A stretch of DNA of 64,000 nt from an uncultured Draconibacterium sp. (GCF_963677565.1 NZ_OY781981.1:2844001-2908000); one strand, 5' to 3'. Positions 26,818-36,861 are shown, counted from the stretch's first letter. Notes: generated from the letters alone by a model not told the origin. Numbers and translations: made by a program.

Positions 26818-29800
26818 ATGAAAAAAAGTAACGTAACTGAAATTTTTCGGTACCGCGAAAAATTTCGAAAATTATTGTTAATTATGCGACTAACCTTGGT
26901 GTTAATTTGCTGTATGATTCTCCAGGCAACAGCGAGCTCGTATTCGCAGACGACCCGACTCAACGTGAAAATCGAAAATGGTACGCTGCAAGAACTTTTC
27001 AAAGACATTAAGGAGCAAAGCGAATTCACTTTTGTTTACAATGTCGACGACATTGAAAAGCTGGACAACATAAGTTGCAGTTTTTCCGAAACAACAGTGG
27101 AAGGGATTCTTAATAAATGTTTGGAAGGAACAAACATGACCTACGAAGTTCGGGACAAAGTAATTATTATCGTTCCTGAAGAAGCTAAAAAGGTTAATGA
27201 GGAAATTTCAGACGAACCATTACCCCAAAAGAAGGAAATAAAAGGTAATGTTACCGATGAAAATGGTGAAGCACTGCCCGGAGTATCGGTTGTTGTTAAA
27301 GGTACTACTGTTGGTATTATTACTGACTTTGATGGTAATTATATTTTGGAAGTTGATGAAAGCGCTGCAATTTTACAATTTTCGTTTGTTGGAATGAAAC
27401 AACAGGAAATTCCTATTGGCAATCAAACGGAAATAAATGTAGTACTGGAGAGTGACGTTGTAGGTATTGAAGAAGTTGTAGCTGTTGGTTATGGTGTTCA
27501 GAAAAAGAGTGTTGTAACCGGATCAATCTCCAGTGTTAAAACTGAAGATCTGCAAAATCAATCCATTTCAAGGGCAGAACAAGCGCTGCAGGGAAGAACC
27601 TCGGGAGTTCAGGTAATTCAGAATTCGGGTGCGCCGGGAGCAGCAATGAACATCCGAATAAGGGGATACGGCTCTAACCGTTCGTCTGAACCAATTTATA
27701 TTGTAAACGGTACAAAAGTTCCGGATTTGAGTTCAATCGATCCAAATGATATTGAAAATATTGAAGTATTAAAAGATGCGGCATCGGCAGCAATCTACGG
27801 TGCAGAAGGTGCCAACGGTGTTGTGCTGGTAACAACAAAAACCGGACAGGCCGGAAGAGGTCGCATCATGTACGAATTTCAACACAGTATTCAAACACAG
27901 GCCCGCAAAGTTGATGTATTAAATGCTGCTGATTATAAAACGTATATGACAGAAGCAGGTACATTACCTGAATCGGCGTTGAGCGATCCTTATGATACGG
28001 ATTGGCAAGATGAAATATTTGAAGCATCGCCAACTGAAAAACACTACTTGTCGTTTACAGGTGGAAGCGAAAGAGGTTCATTTATGTTGTCAGCATCTTA
28101 TCTCGATCAGGATGGAGTTGTTGTTGGAGATAAGGATAACTTTAAACGTTATACATTTACATTTAACTCTGATTATAAAATAAACGATTGGGTAAAAGTT
28201 GGACACAACGTAACATTCTCTAAAACCAGTCTGAAGTCAGTTGCTGAAAACAGCGAGTATACTTCTGTAATTACCAGTGCAATGATGCTCGATCCGTTAA
28301 CACCGGTTTCTTATAAAAGTGAAAGTGAAATACCTCCGATTGTACAGGATGGTATTGATAACGGATACAATTTCTTAAAAGATCCTGATGGAAATATTTA
28401 CGGTGTTTCTCAGTATGTTACCAGTACTGCAAATCCTTTTGTAACAAGAGATGCAACGTCTCCATTAACCGAACGAAACAATCTTTTTGGAAACGTGTTC
28501 GTTGAGTTTTCACCTATCGATGGCTTAACCGTAACTAGTAGGTTTGGTGGAAATGTTACCGGTATCCGAAATCATAACTATAATCCCGTTTACTACTACG
28601 ATGCGCAAACCAATAATTTGCAATCAAGTGTTAGCGAAGCTACCATGATGACAACCTATTGGCAGTGGGAAAATTTTGCGATTTATAACAAAAGAATCGA
28701 TAAGCATAACATGACCTTTTTGGTTGGTATGTCATCCGATCAGAACAGATTGAATAACTTAAGTGCAAGCGGAGGCCCATTAACACAAGACAGCCCATTG
28801 TACGATGATCTTGAGTTTCTTGCAGCCGACCCATCAGACGATGTTAGCAGTTCAAGAACACTTACTCGTAAAGTATCCTACTTTGGTCGTATAAATTACG
28901 AATACGACAACAAATATTTGTTCCAGGCCAGTTTGCGAAGAGATGGAGCCGGGTCTGACATACTTCCGGTAGATACACGGTGGGGTGTTTTTCCAGCAGT
29001 TTCAGCAGGTTGGGTAATTTCTAACGAAGAATTCTTCCCCGAAGGAACACCGATAACTTTTGTAAAAGTGCGTGGTAGCTGGGGACAGAACGGTAGTTTA
29101 TCGAACCTTGGAGGTTATCAGTATGGAGCACCGCTTTCAACTACAGGAGCTTATCCTGCCTGGGTAAGTCCTGAATCATCGACTATGGGAACTGCAACAG
29201 CTCCTGCAAACCTAAGTAATTTAAATTTGCAGTGGGAAACCAGTGAGCAAACTGATATTGGTTTGGAAATCCGCGCGGCGCAGGATCGTATTTCTTTCTC
29301 TGCAGATTACTACATTAAAAAGACCAAAGACCTTTTAACAACCGGAACACCTCCCCTTATTGCCGGAAACAACGCAACAACTGTTAATGCCGGTAATGTA
29401 GAGAATCGAGGTTTTGAGTTCGATCTAAGTTATCGCAATAGTGCCGGTGCTTTTAATTATAATATTAGTGCCAACCTTTCAACTCTTCACAACGAAGTAA
29501 CTTACATGAACCCTAACCAGCCTTATCTTACGGGTGCATCAATTAACCTGGAAACAGCTACACGTTTTGATGTGGGTAACCCGATTTGGTACTTCTATGG
29601 TTACAAAACAAACGGAATTGATCCTGAAACAGGAAATCCACTTTACATAAACAGAGATGGTGAAACCGTTAAAACGGTGAGTTCAGAAGATAAAACTTAT
29701 ATCGGAAGTGGTATTCCTACCTTAATGTATGGATTGAATCTTGATTTATCTTACAAAGGATTTGATTTTAAAGCTTTCTTGCAGGGGGCCTCAGGACATG

Positions 29801-30195
29801 ATGTAATGTTGGGTATGGTAAGAACGGACCGTCTGAATTTTAATAAACTTCAGATTTATTTTGATGATCGTTGGACACCAAGTAATACCGATGCAACAAT
29901 GCCGGGCGCTGCAACCGAATCGAATGCATGGCATAGCGACTTAATGGTATTTGAAGGAAATTACCTGAAAATAAAACAAGTACAACTCGGATATACACTT
30001 CCTAAGAACCTTGTTAGTAAGGCATTTATAAACAGTTTAAGGTTGTATGTATCTGTAGAAAATCTGCACACTTTTACCAACTATCCGGGAGTAGATCCTG
30101 AGGTAGGTGCTTCAACTGTAAATAGTCTTGGTATCGACAGGGGAATGTATCCATTTACCAGAACATATTTATTTGGTGCAAACATTACATTTTAA
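26818..30195 (+). CDS. SusC/RagA TonB-dependent transporter with N-terminal STN domain
   Basis: 1125-residue outer-membrane transporter. After a signal peptide with a long n-region (the hydrophobic part is MRLTLVLICCMILQ) comes an STN/secretin-like domain at about 40-115 (LNVKIENGTLQELF, FTFVYNVDDIE) that signals to FecR. It is followed by a carboxypeptidase-regulatory-like domain (VTDENGEALPGVSV), a TonB-box-like EEVVAVGYGVQKK, a plug with VLKDAASAAIYGAEGANGV, and the barrel ending in YLFGANITF. The STN domain together with the upstream sigma and FecR indicates that ligand uptake itself triggers expression. The imported ligand is presumably the acylated glycan or glycoconjugate processed by the downstream esterases. 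Confidence 0.97.
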   Translation: MKKSNVTEIFRYREKFRKLLLIMRLTLVLICCMILQATASSYSQTTRLNVKIENGTLQELFKDIKEQSEFTFVYNVDDIEKLDNISCSFSETTVEGILNKCLEGTNMTYEVRDKVIIIVPEEAKKVNEEISDEPLPQKKEIKGNVTDENGEALPGVSVVVKGTTVGIITDFDGNYILEVDESAAILQFSFVGMKQQEIPIGNQTEINVVLESDVVGIEEVVAVGYGVQKKSVVTGSISSVKTEDLQNQSISRAEQALQGRTSGVQVIQNSGAPGAAMNIRIRGYGSNRSSEPIYIVNGTKVPDLSSIDPNDIENIEVLKDAASAAIYGAEGANGVVLVTTKTGQAGRGRIMYEFQHSIQTQARKVDVLNAADYKTYMTEAGTLPESALSDPYDTDWQDEIFEASPTEKHYLSFTGGSERGSFMLSASYLDQDGVVVGDKDNFKRYTFTFNSDYKINDWVKVGHNVTFSKTSLKSVAENSEYTSVITSAMMLDPLTPVSYKSESEIPPIVQDGIDNGYNFLKDPDGNIYGVSQYVTSTANPFVTRDATSPLTERNNLFGNVFVEFSPIDGLTVTSRFGGNVTGIRNHNYNPVYYYDAQTNNLQSSVSEATMMTTYWQWENFAIYNKRIDKHNMTFLVGMSSDQNRLNNLSASGGPLTQDSPLYDDLEFLAADPSDDVSSSRTLTRKVSYFGRINYEYDNKYLFQASLRRDGAGSDILPVDTRWGVFPAVSAGWVISNEEFFPEGTPITFVKVRGSWGQNGSLSNLGGYQYGAPLSTTGAYPAWVSPESSTMGTATAPANLSNLNLQWETSEQTDIGLEIRAAQDRISFSADYYIKKTKDLLTTGTPPLIAGNNATTVNAGNVENRGFEFDLSYRNSAGAFNYNISANLSTLHNEVTYMNPNQPYLTGASINLETATRFDVGNPIWYFYGYKTNGIDPETGNPLYINRDGETVKTVSSEDKTYIGSGIPTLMYGLNLDLSYKGFDFKAFLQGASGHDVMLGMVRTDRLNFNKLQIYFDDRWTPSNTDATMPGAATESNAWHSDLMVFEGNYLKIKQVQLGYTLPKNLVSKAFINSLRLYVSVENLHTFTNYPGVDPEVGASTVNSLGIDRGMYPFTRTYLFGANITF

Positions 30196-30209
30196 TCATT
30201 CTAAAATTT

Positions 30210-31808
30210 ATGAAAATGAAAACTATGATATATAAATTTTCGAAGATATTTATTGTGCTTGTTCTGTTATCTTTTGGATGTTCAGAAGATTTCTTGGAAT
30301 ACGAGCAAAGAGGAGTTCAAACAGTAGAATCGTTTTACCAAACCGACGATCAGGTTTTTGAAGCACTGATGGCTGTTTTTGATGAATGGCAGGGGGGAAT
30401 GGGATTTAACTATGTTTACATGTTGAACGGGTTATCTGATGAATCATATGCCGGTGGCGGTGCCCGCGGTGATAATGGAGGAACACTGGAAGAAATAAAT
30501 GAATACCGGTTTTCACCAACCACATCTGCCATTAGAGGTTTTTACGGCTGGATGTATAATTGTATAAACCGGGCAAACCTGGTAATTGCCAATACTGAAC
30601 CCGACACGGATAATAAGGCGATGTTTGTTGCAATGGCAAAAGCCTTACGCGGCTATGCTTATTTTTATTTATCTAATTTATGGGGAGAAGTTCCACTTGT
30701 TTTAACAGAACTTAGTCCGGATGAATACAATCAGCCACGCACGCCGATGGCAGAAATAGATGCACAGATTGAGGCAGATTTTACAGAAGCCATTGCTGCA
30801 TTACCGGTACGAAGTGCCATGCCCGCAGCCTATCAGCAACTGCTTAGTAAAGGATCTGTTCAGGCAATGTTGGGCAAACATTACCTGTTTAATGAAGATT
30901 TTGACAAAGCTGCTTCCACATTCGAGCAAATAATTAATTCTGGTGAATATGGTCTGTATCCTGATTATGCAAAGGTATTAAGGAAAGATTCGGAACATGG
31001 TGTTGAATCTGTTTTTGAATTAAACTATACATCAACACTTAGTTATGCCAGCATTTTTGGTTCAGAAAGTGGTATTGGTGGTTGGGTAGTAATGAATGGC
31101 CCACGTCCGGAATATTTGCCGGCAATGACTTTCTTTATGCTCGATCTTTTCCCATTTTCGTGGGGATTTATCAATCCGCATAAAGAAATGTACGATGCTT
31201 ATGTTGAAGCAGGTGATAATGTTCGTTTGGCAGCATCAATTATTGGTCCTGACGAATTAGCGGCTTTGGGAGCATCTTACGAAACTCCTGCTGGTTTTGT
31301 GCCTTACGGTTCCGATGGTTATCTGGATATGAAATACCTCGGTTACTTATCGGAAGGTGGTGGTGCCGATCCGTGGACACAATTTTCAAACGTAGGTACC
31401 AATGTCAGAATGATTCGATATGCAGATGTACTTCTAATGGCGGCAGAAGCCAATAACCGTAAGAGTGGAGCAGACGATGAAAAAGCCAGAACCTATGTGA
31501 ATAGGGTACGGGAAAGAGCAAGTCTCGATCCGATTTCAACCGGAGGAACTGCCTTGTTTGAAGATATTAAAACCGAACGGAAACTTGAGTTGTCTTTTGA
31601 AATGGTTCGATACATGGATCTTCAACGCTGGGGCGATGCCTATGAAGCGCTCAAAGATCAGGGTAAAAAAGTTCCGAATGGTTCAGGTGGTTTTTACGAA
31701 CCACAAGGTGCCGGTTACGAACAAGGTAAAAATGAATTATTACCAATTCCTGAGTACGAAATGACCGTGAATACAGCTCTTGAAGGAGCTCAAAATCCGG
31801 GATACTAG
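30210..31808 (+). CDS. SusD/RagB-family lipoprotein of the esterase locus
   Basis: 532-residue SusD homologue, lipobox LSFGC before SEDFLEYEQRG. It has the SusD helical core (YNCINRANLVIANTEP, ALRGYAYFYLSNLWGEVPLV) and the C-terminal signature MIRYADVLLMAAEANNRKSG. It starts 14 bp after susC. A terminator follows directly, so susCD form a transcription unit separable from the esterase genes. Confidence 0.95.
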   Translation: MKMKTMIYKFSKIFIVLVLLSFGCSEDFLEYEQRGVQTVESFYQTDDQVFEALMAVFDEWQGGMGFNYVYMLNGLSDESYAGGGARGDNGGTLEEINEYRFSPTTSAIRGFYGWMYNCINRANLVIANTEPDTDNKAMFVAMAKALRGYAYFYLSNLWGEVPLVLTELSPDEYNQPRTPMAEIDAQIEADFTEAIAALPVRSAMPAAYQQLLSKGSVQAMLGKHYLFNEDFDKAASTFEQIINSGEYGLYPDYAKVLRKDSEHGVESVFELNYTSTLSYASIFGSESGIGGWVVMNGPRPEYLPAMTFFMLDLFPFSWGFINPHKEMYDAYVEAGDNVRLAASIIGPDELAALGASYETPAGFVPYGSDGYLDMKYLGYLSEGGGADPWTQFSNVGTNVRMIRYADVLLMAAEANNRKSGADDEKARTYVNRVRERASLDPISTGGTALFEDIKTERKLELSFEMVRYMDLQRWGDAYEALKDQGKKVPNGSGGFYEPQGAGYEQGKNELLPIPEYEMTVNTALEGAQNPGY

Positions 31809-31818
31809 TTATAAATAG

Positions 31819-31875
31819 AAAAGGATTGATTCAAAAAATGCACTTGTTGCACAAAAAAGAATCAATCCTTTTTTT
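31819..31875 (+). terminator. Rho-independent terminator after the second susCD
   Basis: A 14-bp perfect stem (AAAAGGATTGATTC with GAATCAATCCTTTT) encloses a 26-base loop and is followed by TTT. It begins 10 bases after the susD stop. Confidence 0.8.
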
Positions 31876-32015
31876 CTACATAAACAAAAGCTCATAAAAA
31901 GGTAAATGGTTCAGTTCTATGCGTTTGCTTTTGTTTAATGGTAGCATTGTATTTGTGAAATAAACCAGAAAGTTTTTGTGATAGGAAAAAAGGTCAATTT
32001 TTTTAGCTGTTTTTT

Positions 32016-32046
32016 ATTGTGTCATTTAAACATATTGGGATATTTG
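32016..32046 (+). promoter_or_regulatory. Probable promoter of the esterase operon
   Basis: GATATTTG at 32039-32046 matches the TAnnTTTG -7 consensus at seven of eight positions, with ATTG at 32016-32019 about 25 bases upstream, centre to centre. Transcription would begin near 32050, about 60 bases before the first esterase gene. Confidence 0.45.
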
Positions 32047-32112
32047 TAGTCAAAGGCGCAATAAAATCAACCACTAAAAAAGAGTACAATTAAATTCAAT
32101 AAACACCAAATT

Positions 32113-33306
32113 ATGAAAAGACGATTTTTCCTGCTTGTTTTATTTATTGCTTTCGGCATTTCGTCGTTTGCACAACAGGCTTTGTTTGGAGGACAGCAAA
32201 TCGTATCTCCAGAAATTAATGACGACAACTCAGTTACCTTTCGTTTAATGGCACCCAATGCCGAATCGGTAATCGTTACAGGCGACTTTTTACCAACTGA
32301 AATGGTGCAATCGCCTATGGGAGAAATGGAAGCGCCCGGAAAAGCTGAAATGACAAAAGATGAAAAAGGCGTTTGGTCTTATACTTCCGAGCCGTTAGAG
32401 TCAGAACTTTACGATTATTCGTTTGTAATCGATGGTTTTACAACTACCGATCCGAGTAATCCATATGTAATACGCGATATTGCATCCATTACCAACTACT
32501 TTATTGTTGAAGGAGGGAAAGCCGATCTGTACATGGTACAAGATGTGCCACACGGAAGTGTAACTCGTCGCTGGTACGATTCGCCGGGTTTGGATATGGA
32601 CCGTTGCGCTGTGATTTATACACCTCCGGGGTACGAAAATTCAACAGAAAAATACCCGGTACTTTATCTGCTTCATGGAGCGGGTGGCGATGAGGAAGCC
32701 TGGTTTGCACACGGAAAAGCAACCCGGATTCTGGATAACCTGATCGCTCAGGGAAAAGTGAAGCCAATGATTGTTGTAATGCCCAACGGAAATGTTATTC
32801 AGGATGCAGCACCGGGCGAAGGCCGCGATGGTTTTGTAACGCCTGCATTTATGATACCACAAACAATGGACGGAACTTTTGAGGCTAATTTTATGGATAT
32901 CCTGAAATTTGTTGAAAGTAACTACCGCGTTAAAGCTGATAAAGCCAACCGTGCTATTGCAGGTTTATCAATGGGTGGATTTCACTCTTTTCATATCTCA
33001 CGGTATTACCCAAATACTTTCGATTATGTCGGATTGTTTTCAGCTGCGTTGATGCCGCGTGAAGATGCTACAGGTAAAGTGTACAGCGACATTGATGGTA
33101 CGTTAAAAACACAAATGGATAATGGCTATAAATTATATTGGATGGGTATCGGTAAAACCGATTTCCTATACGATGCCAATAAAGAGATTCGAGCCAAATT
33201 CGATGATATGGGCATGAAATATACCTACATGGAAACCGACGGTGGTCATATTTGGAGAAACTGGCGGATTTACCTGTCGGAGTATTTGCCACTGTTATTC
33301 AAATAG
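32113..33306 (+). CDS. CE1-like esterase with N-terminal E-set/CBM48-like domain (copy 1)
   Basis: 397-residue secreted esterase; signal peptide ends SSFA before QQ. An E-set domain (about 28-135; IVSPEINDDNSVTFRL, DYSFVIDGFTTTDPSNP) precedes the alpha/beta hydrolase. The oxyanion motif is YLLHGAGGDEEAW, the nucleophile elbow AGLSMGG (S286), the acid in GIGKTDF, and the His in GGHIWRNWR. This is the layout of Bacteroidota feruloyl and acetyl-xylan esterases. It opens the esterase operon and ends in the C-terminal LFK shared by most copies. Confidence 0.9.
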   Translation: MKRRFFLLVLFIAFGISSFAQQALFGGQQIVSPEINDDNSVTFRLMAPNAESVIVTGDFLPTEMVQSPMGEMEAPGKAEMTKDEKGVWSYTSEPLESELYDYSFVIDGFTTTDPSNPYVIRDIASITNYFIVEGGKADLYMVQDVPHGSVTRRWYDSPGLDMDRCAVIYTPPGYENSTEKYPVLYLLHGAGGDEEAWFAHGKATRILDNLIAQGKVKPMIVVMPNGNVIQDAAPGEGRDGFVTPAFMIPQTMDGTFEANFMDILKFVESNYRVKADKANRAIAGLSMGGFHSFHISRYYPNTFDYVGLFSAALMPREDATGKVYSDIDGTLKTQMDNGYKLYWMGIGKTDFLYDANKEIRAKFDDMGMKYTYMETDGGHIWRNWRIYLSEYLPLLFK

Positions 33307-33323
33307 CGATAACTTTTTCAATC

Positions 33324-33362
33324 CAATTGCAACAGCCGTTAATTATCAGGTTGTTGCAATTG
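33324..33362 (+). repeat. Intercistronic hairpin between esterase copies
   Basis: An 11-bp perfect stem, CAATTGCAACA with TGTTGCAATTG, lies in the 71-bp gap after the first esterase. No U-tract follows, so full termination is unlikely. Confidence 0.5.
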
Positions 33363-33377
33363 TAACAACTTAAACGA

Positions 33378-34241
33378 ATGAAGAACCTAATAAAACTGTT
33401 TCCGCTGGTACTGCTTATTTTGGCTTTTACGCGTCTGTCGGCTCAAATGCCGGGTGCAGGCAGAGTGGAATACAAAACAATGCCATCTGAAATTCTTAAC
33501 GAAGACCGTGAATATTCGATATTTCTTCCGGCCGGTTACGAGCAGAATACCAAAAAATCGTATCCCATTCTGTATTTACTTCACGGAGGTGGCGGGAGTC
33601 ATAAAGACTGGCCAACACGCGGGCATGTTGCCGATGTGGCCAATCAGCTTATTGCTTCGAACGAGGCCGTAGAAATGATTATTGTTTGCCCGGAAGCCGG
33701 AAAGACCTTTATGAATTATTTCAATAATCCTGATTGGCGTTACGAGGATTATTTTTTCGAAGAAATGATTCCGTATATCGAATCGAATTACCGTGTTATT
33801 GCCGATAAAAAACACCGTGCAATTGCCGGCCTTTCCATGGGCGGACAAGGTACAATTGTTTATGCCTCGCATCATCCAGAATTATTTTGCGCGGCTTATG
33901 CCATGAGTGGGTATTTATATGCCATGGATTTGCCTTTTATTAATCCTGATGATGAGGTGATGCAAAAGGTGCAAAAACTGGTTGACGACAACAACTGCAT
34001 CAACTATTTAGCCGGTGCATCAGATGAAAAAGTTGATCAACTGAAATCGTTAAGCTGGTTTATCGATTGTGGCGACGATGACTTTACTTTTCCATTGAAT
34101 ATGGAGTATGTTGCTGAAATGCAAAACAGGCAAATTCCTTACCAGTTGCGCGTTCGCGATGGAGGGCACACCTGGGAATACTGGCACTCGGCATTGTACA
34201 TTGCGTTGCCATTTATCAGCAATTGTTACCGCGATAATTAA
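33378..34241 (+). CDS. Single-domain CE1-like esterase
   Basis: 287-residue secreted esterase (signal ends RLSA before Q) without the E-set domain; the hydrolase begins almost at once. It has YLLHGGGGSHKDW, nucleophile AGLSMGG (S153), acid in DCGDDDF and His in DGGHTWEYW. It is the only CE1 of the run lacking both the N-terminal module and the C-terminal LFK. Loss of the binding module suggests a smaller, soluble substrate such as an oligosaccharide ester. It lies 12 bp before the DUF1593 gene. Confidence 0.88.
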   Translation: MKNLIKLFPLVLLILAFTRLSAQMPGAGRVEYKTMPSEILNEDREYSIFLPAGYEQNTKKSYPILYLLHGGGGSHKDWPTRGHVADVANQLIASNEAVEMIIVCPEAGKTFMNYFNNPDWRYEDYFFEEMIPYIESNYRVIADKKHRAIAGLSMGGQGTIVYASHHPELFCAAYAMSGYLYAMDLPFINPDDEVMQKVQKLVDDNNCINYLAGASDEKVDQLKSLSWFIDCGDDDFTFPLNMEYVAEMQNRQIPYQLRVRDGGHTWEYWHSALYIALPFISNCYRDN

Positions 34242-34253
34242 CACTTAACAAGA

Positions 34254-35750
34254 ATGAAAAAAAGAATTCTGACTACCATTTTGTTTGTAGCGTTTTTCGC
34301 TTTTGCATTTCAGCTGAATGCGCAACCAAAACCGCGCACCATTGTAACAACCGATGGCGAAGTGGATGATATGGATTCGTTTATTCGCTTTTTGCTTTAT
34401 ACCAACGATCTGGAGGTTGAAGGCCTTATTTACAGCAGCTCGCAGTGGCATTACAAAGGCGATGGTAAAGGCACGACCTTCGTTTCTGAAATGGAAATGA
34501 CCAAACGCATTTACGGTGAACGAACCGATTTGCGCTGGCCCGGCACTACCTGGATGCAGGAACTGATTGATAAGTATGCCAAAGTTTATCCCAACCTGAT
34601 TCAACACGATCAGGATTACCCAACACCGGAATATCTAAAGAGTATTATCCGTATTGGAAACATCGAGTTTGAAGGAGAAATGGAGAAAATTACTGAAGGA
34701 TCTGAGTTCATTAAAAACATCTTACTCGAGGATGATAATACCCCCGTTTATGTGCAAATCTGGGGCGGAACAAACACTTTGGCACGGGCGCTAAAATCCA
34801 TAGAGGAAGAATATAAAGGAAAATCAAACTGGGATGATATCTATAAAAAGGTGTCGGCAAAAACGGTTATTTATGCCGTTCTCGATCAGGATGCGACCTA
34901 TAAAAAATATGTAGAGCCCAACTGGCCCGAAGTTCGCGTGATCTATAATTCAGCACAATTCTGGAGTTTTGCCTACATGTGGCCGCGCGTGGTTCCCGAA
35001 AGTTTGAAACCATATATGGAAGGGGAGTGGTTTTCCGAAAATATCAAGTTTAACCACGGGCCGCTCCTGGAAAACTACTACTTGTGGGGCGATGGTCAAC
35101 AGATCGCCGGTGATCCGGATCATACCCATGGAAGTATGGACGAAGTGAAAAAGAACGGACGAAAACAGTACGATTTTATTTCGGAAGGCGACAGCCCTTC
35201 GTATTTGTATCTGCTGAACTTTGGACTTGAAAATTTCGATGATCCAACTTATGGTGGTTTGGGAGGACGTTTTAAACAATCGGCTGATAATCCTAATCGC
35301 TGGGAAGATGGCGATGATGTAACCGATTACAACCCGGAAACGGGCAATCAGGAGTCTGCCTATCCGCAATTGCGCTGGTTAAAAGTACTTCAGAACGATT
35401 TTGCAGCCCGGGCCGACTGGTGTGTTAAGGATTATAAGAATGCCAATCATGCGCCAATGGTTGAGGTCGAAATCAATGCTGTACTGGCAAGTGCTGGTGA
35501 CATAATAACACTTTCAGGTTTGGCAACCGATCTTGATAACGACAAGCTAAATTACAAGTGGTGGAACTACTTAGAAGCTGGCAGCTATCCGAAAACTGTA
35601 GAGGTCAGTTCAGCTACTCAGAAACAGTTAAAAGTCCGGGTTCCGGATGATGCAAAAGCTGGTGAAACCATTCATATGATACTGGAAGTTTCCGATGATG
35701 GGAATCCCTCATTAACACGTTTTCAACGAGTTGTAATTCAAATAAACTAA
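34254..35750 (+). CDS. DUF1593 (Sde182-like) protein with nucleoside-hydrolase-like fold
   Basis: 498-residue secreted protein (signal ends NA before Q). The N-terminal two thirds match the nucleoside-hydrolase-like domain of DUF1593: RTIVTTDGEVDDMDSFIRFLL keeps the Asp cluster that binds calcium in nucleoside hydrolases. The last 90 residues (from NHAPMVEVEINAVL) form an Ig-like C-terminal domain, as in the Saccharophagus protein Sde0182, reported as cellulose-binding. True activity is unknown; ribosyl- or glycosyl-bond cleavage is possible. It sits tightly inside the esterase operon. Confidence 0.8.
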   Translation: MKKRILTTILFVAFFAFAFQLNAQPKPRTIVTTDGEVDDMDSFIRFLLYTNDLEVEGLIYSSSQWHYKGDGKGTTFVSEMEMTKRIYGERTDLRWPGTTWMQELIDKYAKVYPNLIQHDQDYPTPEYLKSIIRIGNIEFEGEMEKITEGSEFIKNILLEDDNTPVYVQIWGGTNTLARALKSIEEEYKGKSNWDDIYKKVSAKTVIYAVLDQDATYKKYVEPNWPEVRVIYNSAQFWSFAYMWPRVVPESLKPYMEGEWFSENIKFNHGPLLENYYLWGDGQQIAGDPDHTHGSMDEVKKNGRKQYDFISEGDSPSYLYLLNFGLENFDDPTYGGLGGRFKQSADNPNRWEDGDDVTDYNPETGNQESAYPQLRWLKVLQNDFAARADWCVKDYKNANHAPMVEVEINAVLASAGDIITLSGLATDLDNDKLNYKWWNYLEAGSYPKTVEVSSATQKQLKVRVPDDAKAGETIHMILEVSDDGNPSLTRFQRVVIQIN

Positions 35751-35767
35751 AACAAAAAATAAACAAA

Positions 35768-36769
35768 ATGAAAAACCTATTCTTATTAATCTTTTCAATG
35801 CTTGGCTCGTGTGTAATTGCATTTGGGCAAAGTGCAGAAAAAGTAACCCACCAACCAGTTATCGATATGCATGTTCATGTTTCAAAGGTTAGACCAGGTT
35901 CTGGTCCTTTATGTCCATGGTTTTTAAGCGACATGCCCGGAGCCGATCCGCATGAAGAATTCGGTATGGGAGATGTTATAAATTCTGACTGTTTGGATCC
36001 GCTTCCTCCTGCAACCAGTGACGAAGAGCTTAAAGCTGAAATAACCGGTCGTATCAAAGCGATGAACATGACCATGGTTTGTTTTGGCGATCCGGGTGTT
36101 ATTCGTAGCTGGATGGCTGAAGTTCCGGAAGGAAGAATTATTCCGGGTATCAGTCCGGGACAATTGACTGTTGAGCAATTTCGTGATTCACTCGAAAGTG
36201 GTTTTTACAAATACATGTCGGAGGTTGCACCTCAGTACCAGGGAATGTCGCCAAGCGATATGTCGCTCGATCCATATTTTGCAGTTGCTGAAGAGCTTGG
36301 TATTCCGGCCGGTATTCATATGGGAACGGGAGGCAACGGAATGACCAACATCAACAATCCAAGATATCGTGCATCACTTGGAGATCCGTTCCTTTTAGAG
36401 GATCTGCTTTCACGGCATCCAAAATTAAAAGTTTGTGTTCAGCATGCCGGTTACCCGATGATAGATCACATGCTGGCCTTAATGGGAGCAAATGCTTATG
36501 TGTATGTTGACATTTCGGGAATGATTTGGAGTTACCCGCTCGACGATGTTCACGAATATATAAAACGACTGGTAAGGGGAGGTTTTGGAAAACGTATTAT
36601 GTACGGAACTGATTTTATGACCTGGCCGCGGATGATCGAGACTTCGATGGGAGTGATTGAACACGCACAATACTTATCAGAAGATCAAAAACGTGATATT
36701 TTATTTAACAACGCTGCTCGCTTTTTCCGAATGGAGAAAGCCGACTTTGACTGGCCGGAGACAAACTAA
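35768..36769 (+). CDS. Secreted amidohydrolase-family metal-dependent hydrolase
   Basis: 333-residue amidohydrolase_2/ACMSD-type TIM barrel with a signal peptide (AFG before Q), unusual because most relatives are cytoplasmic. The metal site is seen as VIDMHVHV, a His in GIHMGTGG, a His in VQHAGYP, and YGTDFMTWP carrying the catalytic Asp. Relatives act on aromatic or lactone carboxylic acids (decarboxylases, lactonases), so a role on a released acyl or aromatic group is attractive but unproven. It lies 17 bp after the DUF1593 gene. Confidence 0.8.
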   Translation: MKNLFLLIFSMLGSCVIAFGQSAEKVTHQPVIDMHVHVSKVRPGSGPLCPWFLSDMPGADPHEEFGMGDVINSDCLDPLPPATSDEELKAEITGRIKAMNMTMVCFGDPGVIRSWMAEVPEGRIIPGISPGQLTVEQFRDSLESGFYKYMSEVAPQYQGMSPSDMSLDPYFAVAEELGIPAGIHMGTGGNGMTNINNPRYRASLGDPFLLEDLLSRHPKLKVCVQHAGYPMIDHMLALMGANAYVYVDISGMIWSYPLDDVHEYIKRLVRGGFGKRIMYGTDFMTWPRMIETSMGVIEHAQYLSEDQKRDILFNNAARFFRMEKADFDWPETN

Positions 36770-36827
36770 GAACAATACAATTTTCAATCTTTAATAGTTT
36801 AGATGTTTTAATTGGATTTTAAGAAGA

Positions 36828-36861
36828 AAAGGTCAGGGATGCTTTTGGTATCCCGGCCTTT
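36828..36861 (+). terminator. Imperfect hairpin after the amidohydrolase gene
   Basis: AAAGG..GGGAT pairs with ATCCC..CCTTT around a short loop. The U-tract is poor (TCTG follows), so it is a partial terminator or processing site within the esterase operon. Confidence 0.4.

Larger units (their letters stand above)
31809..32112. other. 304-bp intergenic region before the esterase run
   Basis: Holds the susD terminator on the left and a probable promoter on the right. No gene-like frame was seen on either strand. Confidence 0.6.
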
